Below, in pieces: positions 58,549-64,000 of a stretch of 64,000 nucleotides of DNA; positions within the stretch are counted from its first letter, which is position 1, and each line of letters opens with the position of its first letter. The notes below the pieces were generated by a model. The model made no database searches. It saw only the letters and a list, made by a program, of their open reading frames with translations, and was not told where the DNA came from. The stretch covers positions 1 to 64,000 of the forward strand of contig JABWCQ010000014.1 in NCBI GenBank assembly GCA_013360195.1. The letters run 5' to 3'. Source of the stretch: a bacterium. Lineage in GTDB: Bacteria > Electryoneota > RPQS01. Made by a program: the position numbers and the translations under genes.

Positions 58549-59445
58549 ATGGCAGCACATCTTTGGGACACAGGAAATGAAGAGAAGCTGATTGCGGTCG
58601 TCGGCGCGACGGGAATGCTCGGCGCACCGGTGGTCGAACGGCTGCTGGAGGATAATTTTCAGGTGCGCGTGTTAAGCCGCAATCCGATTGGCGCGAAGGA
58701 ACGCTTCGGCACGCGGCCAGAGTACACTTTCGCCGATGTGACGGATGTTGATTCGCTCGTGCATGCGTTCGAGGATTGCTATGCGGTGCACATCAACTTG
58801 AATCCGGATCAGGACGCGGAACCTGCGGACGTGCTGCATCAAGGTCTCTTGAACATCGCGGAAGCGGCCAAAGCGTGCGGGGTGCAGAGATTGTCCGTCA
58901 TTGCGGGGGATTGGACACCCGACCCGAATCATTCGTGGTCTCGGCGCGCCGAATTCTCAAAGGGTCTGCTTGCTCTCGAAGCGTGCGGTATTCCGACATT
59001 TCTATGGGGCTGCACATGGTTCTATGAGAGTCTGGATTATTTCGTGCTTCCCGACCGCGCGCTGATGGTGGGGTTGCAGCCGTTGACCTGGCATTTTGTC
59101 GCCGCCTCGGACTATGCGAAAATGGTATCGGCGGTGATGAGCAACGAAGATTTCGCGGCAAGCAAACGGTTCACCGTTCACGGTCCTCAGGGATTCAAGA
59201 TGTTTGACGCGCTGAAGCACTACTGCGAACTGCTGCGGCCGGGTCTGCCGGTAGAGCAATTATCCATTGAAGAGACAAGGAAATTCGCGCAGGAAGATGA
59301 AGAGTACGGCTGGCTCGAGCACTTCGCGGATTTCATGGCGCCGTTTGAGACGTTTGGGGAAACAGGAAACCCCGCCGAAGCCCAGGCGCTCCTTGATGAG
59401 CCGATGATTACTCTTGAAGAGTGGTGCCGGGAGCAGATGGATTGA
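58549..59445 (+). CDS. NAD(P)-binding NmrA-like protein
   Basis: The 298-residue protein has a Rossmann motif AVVGATGMLGAPVVERL (near residue 17) followed by VRVLSRNP, as in NmrA and atypical short-chain dehydrogenase-like proteins. The usual catalytic Tyr-x-x-x-Lys is not obvious, so it may be a regulator or epimerase-like enzyme. Its 3' end overlaps the TTG start of the META lipoprotein by four bases (TTGA). Confidence 0.8.
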   Translation: MAAHLWDTGNEEKLIAVVGATGMLGAPVVERLLEDNFQVRVLSRNPIGAKERFGTRPEYTFADVTDVDSLVHAFEDCYAVHINLNPDQDAEPADVLHQGLLNIAEAAKACGVQRLSVIAGDWTPDPNHSWSRRAEFSKGLLALEACGIPTFLWGCTWFYESLDYFVLPDRALMVGLQPLTWHFVAASDYAKMVSAVMSNEDFAASKRFTVHGPQGFKMFDALKHYCELLRPGLPVEQLSIEETRKFAQEDEEYGWLEHFADFMAPFETFGETGNPAEAQALLDEPMITLEEWCREQMD

Positions 59446-59990
59446 GACTCGCGGTGATTATTTTATGCGGCCTGCTGCTGTATGGCTGCGGAAAAAAGGC
59501 GGATGATAACAAGGCCCCCAAGTCCGCAGAGCAGGCCACTCCGACGGTTCAGGATACACTCACCACAGAGAGTCCGTCCTCACCCGGCGAAACCGCACAG
59601 CCGGTTGCACCGGAAATGCGCAAGCCGAAAGCGAGCGAGCATCCTCTGAAGAACAAGCGCTGGAAACTGGTTGAATTGGCGGGAACAAGGATTGAAGTGA
59701 CCGATGAATTCAAGAGTGACCCGTATGTGACGTTCTCGCTCATGACCAACAAAGTGCGCGGCAGCGGCGGCTGCAATCGCTTCGGCGGAACCTACGACGT
59801 GAATGATAACAGCATCTCCATCAGCGAATTGGCGATGACCAAGATGTATTGCGAAGGCGCGATGAGTGTTGAAGAGCCTTTTTTGCGGGAGCTTGCGACG
59901 GTGGACGGTTACGAAGTTGTCGGTGACGCGATGTGGCTGAAACGGGGAGCAAGAAAAGTTATGAAATTTGAAGCACTGTATCTGAACTAA
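59442..59990 (+). CDS. META-domain lipoprotein (HslJ-like)
   Basis: The 182-residue protein has a lipobox (LLLYGC) and a Thr/Pro-rich linker, then a META domain starting at KRWKLVELAGTRI and including GSGGCNRFGGTYDV and TKMYCEG. HslJ/META proteins are envelope stress factors. The TTG start at 59442 overlaps the upstream stop and has GGGAG about 9 bases upstream; GTG at 59421 is less likely as it breaks the signal peptide. The methyltransferase gene begins at the next base after its stop. Confidence 0.82.
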   Translation: MRLAVIILCGLLLYGCGKKADDNKAPKSAEQATPTVQDTLTTESPSSPGETAQPVAPEMRKPKASEHPLKNKRWKLVELAGTRIEVTDEFKSDPYVTFSLMTNKVRGSGGCNRFGGTYDVNDNSISISELAMTKMYCEGAMSVEEPFLRELATVDGYEVVGDAMWLKRGARKVMKFEALYLN

Positions 59991-60773
59991 ATGGGAAGCG
60001 GACAACGACAAGCGGAGCTTTGGGGGCCGGGAGCGAAACTCTGGTCTGAGAAACACGAGTCATACGCGCTCAACATCGTGGACTGGGTGCTTGACCGGAT
60101 TTATGAGGGCAATGGGGCGCACATTCTCGACGCGGGCTGCGGAGCAGGAGCAACTGTCGCGATGGCGGTGAAGCGCGGTGCGCGTGTGACAGCCACCGAC
60201 GTGACACCGGAAATGCTGGAAATTGCCAGGCAGCGCGTACCGCAGGCGAATTTCTACGTCGCCGATTCCGAGGCTCTGCCCTTTGCGGACAATACATTCG
60301 ATTCGGTGATGGCGATGCACTCGCTTCAATTCACCGAGACGCCGCTGAACGCGCTGCACGAGTTCAAGCGTGTCAGCAAGCCAAACGCTAAAATCGGTAT
60401 TGCCATGTTTGGAGACACGGCGCATGCGGACTTTGCCACTATCGGCGCTGCGGTGCGAAAGCTGTTCAAGACTCCGCCGAATTTTGAAGGCCCGTTCTCG
60501 CTCTCTCCTCCTTCAAAGCTGCACGGTGTAATTCAACAGGCCGGACTGAAGATTCTCGAAACCGGGGATTTTGACATGGAGCGCGAGTTCGAAAGCTTCG
60601 AGGAGTATTGGCACGGACAGGCGGGAACGGGGGCGACGCGCTATGCCGTGCGCGAATTGGGTGAAGAGCTTGTGCGCGACACCATCGCCGGCGTCATCGC
60701 GCAATTTACGGATTCACAGGGGAAAATAACGCTGCGGAACAGATTTCATGCGGTAATTGCGGCCAAGCAATAG
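59991..60773 (+). CDS. SAM-dependent methyltransferase
   Basis: The 260-residue protein has the class I methyltransferase motif ILDAGCGAGATVAMAV (residues 45-60), then VTATDVTPEML and DSEALPFADNTFDSVMAM, typical of the UbiE/Methyltransf_11 family. The substrate is unknown. It starts directly after the META gene stop, in the same operon. Confidence 0.9.
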   Translation: MGSGQRQAELWGPGAKLWSEKHESYALNIVDWVLDRIYEGNGAHILDAGCGAGATVAMAVKRGARVTATDVTPEMLEIARQRVPQANFYVADSEALPFADNTFDSVMAMHSLQFTETPLNALHEFKRVSKPNAKIGIAMFGDTAHADFATIGAAVRKLFKTPPNFEGPFSLSPPSKLHGVIQQAGLKILETGDFDMEREFESFEEYWHGQAGTGATRYAVRELGEELVRDTIAGVIAQFTDSQGKITLRNRFHAVIAAKQ

Positions 60774-60824
60774 ACGAATATCAATAATGCGGGAAGTAAA
60801 CTCAAATCGTAAGAGGGAGAGATT

Positions 60825-62108
60825 ATGGTAAGAGTTATCGGGTTGGTGTGCGCGCTGCTGCTGGCGGCGCTGTCATGTGAAGACGACAAGGAGACAGTGC
60901 CGCAAGGACTTCCGACGGAAGCGCGGCGCGCGGCTGAGATTCTGCTGGACAGCCTCGTAATCGACACGACCGCGGAGATATTCGTGGTAGGGCCTCTTCC
61001 GGCGGGAACCGTGCTGCGGGAATTCGTTCCGGATAGCGCGGACACGGCGGCGACGCTGACTCTGCCGAATCAAAGCGGAGCGATTTACGCGTTCTTTATC
61101 AACGACCACAGTCATCTGAACTGGTCGCACGCGGTTCGTTACGCCTATGTTGTTCCCGGCTCGCGGGAAGTCGGTCAGGTGGCGGCGCAATGGCCGATGT
61201 TTGTGGACCGTCCGGATGGTGAAGTCGCTCCGTTCAGTCAGATAGCCGAGGAACGGATTGACGGCGCGCGTTTTCGTTACGGTTCGGGCGGCGGAAGTTT
61301 TCATGATGATGTGAACAGCACAAAGCCGGAAGCGGATACTCTGCGCTCGCCGGATGCACGGAAAGGCCGCGCACTGGACGCGCCGTGCAAAAAGCTTGCG
61401 CTCGTCTTCGACGGCGGCGAATGGAGCGATTTTTGGGGCAAGGAGGGATTCTCCGCCGGTGCCATGGCCGAAAACGCGAATCTGGTCAACACGTTCCTGA
61501 CGGACAACGGCTTCACGACCACGCGCATCAGCCAATACAAAGGCAACACGCTGCCGGGCTATTTCACGACCAACGGCGATTTGGGGGACCAGCTTCGCAA
61601 TACGCTTCGCAATCTCGCGTCGCAGTTTGAGTGTCCGTGCGACGGCGATCCCGGCTGTCACGAGTTTTTCCTTTATATCTGCGCCCACGGCGATGATGAT
61701 ATCATTTCCATCTATGAACCGGGCAAGGACGGCTTTGCATGGTTCAAATATGAGAATCTCAACACGTGGCTGAATGACTTTCCGCCATGCGTGAAGATAA
61801 ACGTGATGCTGGACATTTGTGAGGCGGGCAACGCGCGCGATGATTTGGAAGGTCAATGCAATCGCCGCGGAGATTGCGGCTTCACGCTGGTCACCACCTG
61901 CGATGCCGCCAACGGCACTCCGTCCGGACTTGGCACAACCGATTCGGGCACGGAGGATTGGGCGGAAGCCGCAGACGAGGATTACGACGACGACGGCAAA
62001 GAGGGGGACTTGGGCGACCGCTGGCTTAATCTCGAGGACGAGAACTCGGATTACGGCCCCACACGCTTCATGTGTCCCGGACAATCGGGAATGTGCAGCA
62101 CGGATTGA
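60825..62108 (+). CDS. Lipoprotein with caspase-like (clan CD) protease fold, His288/Cys332
   Basis: The 427-residue protein has a lipobox (LLLAALSC, Cys18) and, in its C-terminal half, a pattern that fits clan CD cysteine peptidases: KKLALVFDGGEW (strand), FLYICAHGDDDI with His288 and VMLDICEAGNARDDL with Cys332. His-Gly followed by a hydrophobic-Asp-x-Cys segment is the dyad layout of legumain, caspase and gingipain families. Asp/Glu-rich tails follow. A GGGAG site precedes the ATG. Substrate and activation are unknown. Confidence 0.68.
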   Translation: MVRVIGLVCALLLAALSCEDDKETVPQGLPTEARRAAEILLDSLVIDTTAEIFVVGPLPAGTVLREFVPDSADTAATLTLPNQSGAIYAFFINDHSHLNWSHAVRYAYVVPGSREVGQVAAQWPMFVDRPDGEVAPFSQIAEERIDGARFRYGSGGGSFHDDVNSTKPEADTLRSPDARKGRALDAPCKKLALVFDGGEWSDFWGKEGFSAGAMAENANLVNTFLTDNGFTTTRISQYKGNTLPGYFTTNGDLGDQLRNTLRNLASQFECPCDGDPGCHEFFLYICAHGDDDIISIYEPGKDGFAWFKYENLNTWLNDFPPCVKINVMLDICEAGNARDDLEGQCNRRGDCGFTLVTTCDAANGTPSGLGTTDSGTEDWAEAADEDYDDDGKEGDLGDRWLNLEDENSDYGPTRFMCPGQSGMCSTD

Positions 62109-62150
62109 TTGAAGATGCAGCGATGAACTTTATTATAACGACACACGACA

Positions 62151-63083
62151 TTGGAATTCGAAACAATTAAGTGGATTATATTCACGGTCGGCATTTTGGG
62201 ACTGCTGCTCCTCGACCTTGGAGTCTTCCACAAACGGCCGCACGCGGTCGGTCACAAAGAGGCGATGGGCTGGGTGGTCTTCTGGTTCCTCCTCGCCATG
62301 AGCTACTGCGGGTTTGTATGGTGGTGGAAAGGTGAGCGCACCGCCATTGAGTTTTTGACCGGATATATTATCGAGGCGTCCTTATCTGTTGATAATATAT
62401 TTGTGTTTATTCTCATATTCTCCTATTTCAAGGTTCCGGCCGTCTATCAGCACCGGGTGCTGTTTTGGGGAATTTTGGGAGCGCTCATCATGCGCGGCAT
62501 CATGATAGGTGTCGGTACCGCGCTGATTCAGAATTTTGAGTGGATTATCTACGTCTTCGGCGTGTTCCTGATTTTCACGGGAATCCGCATGGCCGTCACG
62601 GACGAACACGGCGTTGACCCGGAGAAGAATGGAGCGGTGAAGCTGCTGAAGAAGTTCATGCCGGTGACGACCCGATACCATGACAAGAAGTTCTTCATCG
62701 TCGAGCACGGCAGGCGGCACGCCACTCCGCTGTTTGTTGCCTTGCTGGTGGTTGAAGTATCGGACGTCATCTTCGCCGTGGATTCCATTCCGGCGGTCTT
62801 CGCCGTCACTCGTGACCCCTTTGTCGTGTTTACCTCGAATGTGTTCGCGATTCTGGGACTGCGCTCGCTCTACTTCGCGCTGTCGGGAGTCATGCATAAG
62901 TTCCGTTTCCTGAAGTATGGTCTGTCGGTCGTCCTCTCGTTTGTGGGTGTGAAGATGCTGCTCGGGCACACGGCCTATGCCATACCTATCGGCTGGTCCT
63001 TGAGTGTTGTGGCAGGAGTGCTCGCACTTTCCGTCATGCTGTCTCTACTGATTCCCGAAAAGGAAGCGAAGGAGTCGCACTAA
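62151..63083 (+). CDS. TerC-family integral membrane protein
   Basis: The 310-residue protein has eight or so membrane helices and TerC/Alx hallmarks, including LSVDNIFVFILIFSYFKVP (about 79-97) and SDVIFAVDSIPAVFAVTRDP. TerC proteins are linked to metal (manganese) export and to metalation of exocytoplasmic proteins. The start is TTG 62151; no better start is in frame. It ends one base before the SDR gene. The upstream leader is too short to hold a riboswitch. Confidence 0.92.
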   Translation: MEFETIKWIIFTVGILGLLLLDLGVFHKRPHAVGHKEAMGWVVFWFLLAMSYCGFVWWWKGERTAIEFLTGYIIEASLSVDNIFVFILIFSYFKVPAVYQHRVLFWGILGALIMRGIMIGVGTALIQNFEWIIYVFGVFLIFTGIRMAVTDEHGVDPEKNGAVKLLKKFMPVTTRYHDKKFFIVEHGRRHATPLFVALLVVEVSDVIFAVDSIPAVFAVTRDPFVVFTSNVFAILGLRSLYFALSGVMHKFRFLKYGLSVVLSFVGVKMLLGHTAYAIPIGWSLSVVAGVLALSVMLSLLIPEKEAKESH

Positions 63084-63953
63084 ATGGCGGGGATTCTGAT
63101 TACCGGCTGTTCGTCTGGATTCGGAGAGCTGGCGGCGCGCGAGTTCTCGCGCACCGGGCATCGTGTATTCGCCACCATGCGCGGCACTGACGGCAGAAAT
63201 CAGGGGATTGCGGAGGAGCTATCCCGACTTGAGAATGTCACTGTGCACGAACTTGACGTCACGAACGAGGAGTCCGTCGCCGCGTGTGCGGAGGAGATTC
63301 TCGCACAGTCCGCACTCGACGTGATTGTGCACAACGCTGGATTCGGTGTGTACGGTGTCGCGGAAGGCAGCACGCCGGAGCAGTTTTCGCGCGTGCTGGA
63401 GGTGAATCTGCTTGGCGTTCACCGGCTGAACCGGGCGTTCTTGCCGCATCTTCGTTCCCGCAGGTCCGGACTGCTGATTTACCTTTCAAGCGGCTCGGGG
63501 CGGACGGTATTTCCGTACTCCTCAGTGTATTGCGCGAGCAAATTTGCGCTTGAAGCCTACGCCGAAGCGCTCGCGTATGAGCTTCGCACCTTTGACATTG
63601 ACAGTGTGATACTTGAGCCGGGTGCCTATCCGTCCAAGTACCGTCAGAACGTCGAGCGTCCGGACGACGGGAAAGTCCTTGCGCAGTATCCTGTAGAGCA
63701 GGCCGAAGCGGAAAAAATTCACGCCAACATCGTCGAGATGCTGCACAGTGAGATGGCGCCTGACCCGCGGGACATAACGAATGCCATGTTACACGTGTTA
63801 TCCCTTGCTCCCGGAGAGCGGCCGCTGCGGGTTGCGCTGCGGAAGGACGCCGGGGGACTTAAAATGATAAATCAAATATGCGGTGAGGTGCAGGGAGCGC
63901 TGTTGCGCGGCCTGAATCTGGAACACCGGACTGTTAAACGACCACAATTATAA
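63084..63953 (+). CDS. Short-chain dehydrogenase/reductase
   Basis: The 289-residue protein has the SDR cofactor motif TGCSSGFG (residues 7-14), NAG (84-86), the catalytic Ser136 region and Tyr149-Lys153 (YCASK). It resembles classical SDRs with an extended C-terminus, such as those related to retinol dehydrogenase. The substrate is unknown. ATG 63084 follows the terC stop at once. Confidence 0.93.
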   Translation: MAGILITGCSSGFGELAAREFSRTGHRVFATMRGTDGRNQGIAEELSRLENVTVHELDVTNEESVAACAEEILAQSALDVIVHNAGFGVYGVAEGSTPEQFSRVLEVNLLGVHRLNRAFLPHLRSRRSGLLIYLSSGSGRTVFPYSSVYCASKFALEAYAEALAYELRTFDIDSVILEPGAYPSKYRQNVERPDDGKVLAQYPVEQAEAEKIHANIVEMLHSEMAPDPRDITNAMLHVLSLAPGERPLRVALRKDAGGLKMINQICGEVQGALLRGLNLEHRTVKRPQL

Positions 63954-63967
63954 AGAAAGAAATTGCC

Positions 63968-64000
63968 TTGAAGCTGCATGAGTTGCCGCCCGGGCGGCGC
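63968..64000 (+). CDS. Possible start of another gene (partial)
   Basis: A TTG at 63968 opens KLHELPPGRR to the end of the window. The N-terminus MKLHEL is like that of ribosomal protein L15, but the following residues differ. With only 11 codons visible, no call is possible. Confidence 0.2.
   Translation, partial: MKLHELPPGRR

Noticed and set aside
62109-62150. yybP-ykoY manganese riboswitch before terC
   Set aside because: The leader between the upstream stop and the TTG is only about 42 bases, too short for the element.
63968-64000. Start of ribosomal protein L15 (MKLHEL)
   Set aside because: Only 11 codons are visible, the start would be TTG, and the residues after MKLHEL do not follow the L15 pattern.

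Overview
The window (about 55 % G+C by eye) looks like chromosome from an uncultured bacterium of the Fibrobacteres-Chlorobi-Bacteroidetes (FCB) superphylum, for example a KSB1-, Zixibacteria- or Electryoneota-like lineage. The main evidence is three type IX secretion (T9SS) C-terminal sorting domains with a YPNPFN start (genes at 11219-13252 and 24972-26438, and a frameshifted one at 32329-32579), many very large Cys-rich secreted proteins, and LVIVD and beta-propeller surface proteins. The genus cannot be named from sequence alone. I saw no rRNA, tRNA, CRISPR array or intact insertion sequence.

Layout. 1-2301 (minus): an ExbB-ExbD-TonB-like energy-transduction operon behind a consensus promoter. 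2493-6524: two repeat lipoproteins, a divergent alanine racemase, a small membrane protein and a metal permease with a fused HMA domain. 6639-11192 (plus): pyrF and pyrE interleaved with zinc-ribbon membrane proteins, then a WalJ-like metallo-hydrolase and a lipoprotein cyclophilin. 11219-38471: large exported proteins, including a family of five secreted multi-domain proteins (four carry an N-terminal PLDQG motif, one is a serine protease), each with its own terminator and often its own promoter.

Threaded through that surface-protein region, always on the minus strand, is a dispersed tailed-phage-type head and packaging gene set. It comprises a contiguous operon at 38530-43619 (small protein, decoration protein, major capsid, beta-rich protein, connector, small TerS-like protein, TerL), a portal-like gene at 28799-30115 and a prohead-protease-like gene at 20420-21109. 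No tail, lysis, integrase or replication genes are visible. Host repeat families have inserted into the operon, once in frame inside terL, which suggests long residence. The best hypothesis is a domesticated capsid system or gene-transfer-agent-like element; this is the most interesting feature of the window.

44255-50649 holds a lipoprotein, a GT-C glycosyltransferase group, an ORF6N protein and a P450-ferredoxin pair, all embedded in short palindromic repeat families. 50650-57070 looks accessory: a Fic protein, an unknown protein, a MutL/GlmL-type ATPase, a DUF1016 gene whose 3' end is a duplicate of the glmL 3' end, and an A+T-rich AAA ATPase. 57133-63953 is a run of plus-strand housekeeping and envelope genes: aldo-keto reductase, NlpE-like and META lipoproteins, NAD(P)-binding proteins, a methyltransferase, a caspase-fold-like lipoprotein, TerC and an SDR.

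Promoters recognisable by eye share a TTGNNN-17 bp-TATATT pattern, and strong intrinsic terminators separate the large surface-protein genes.
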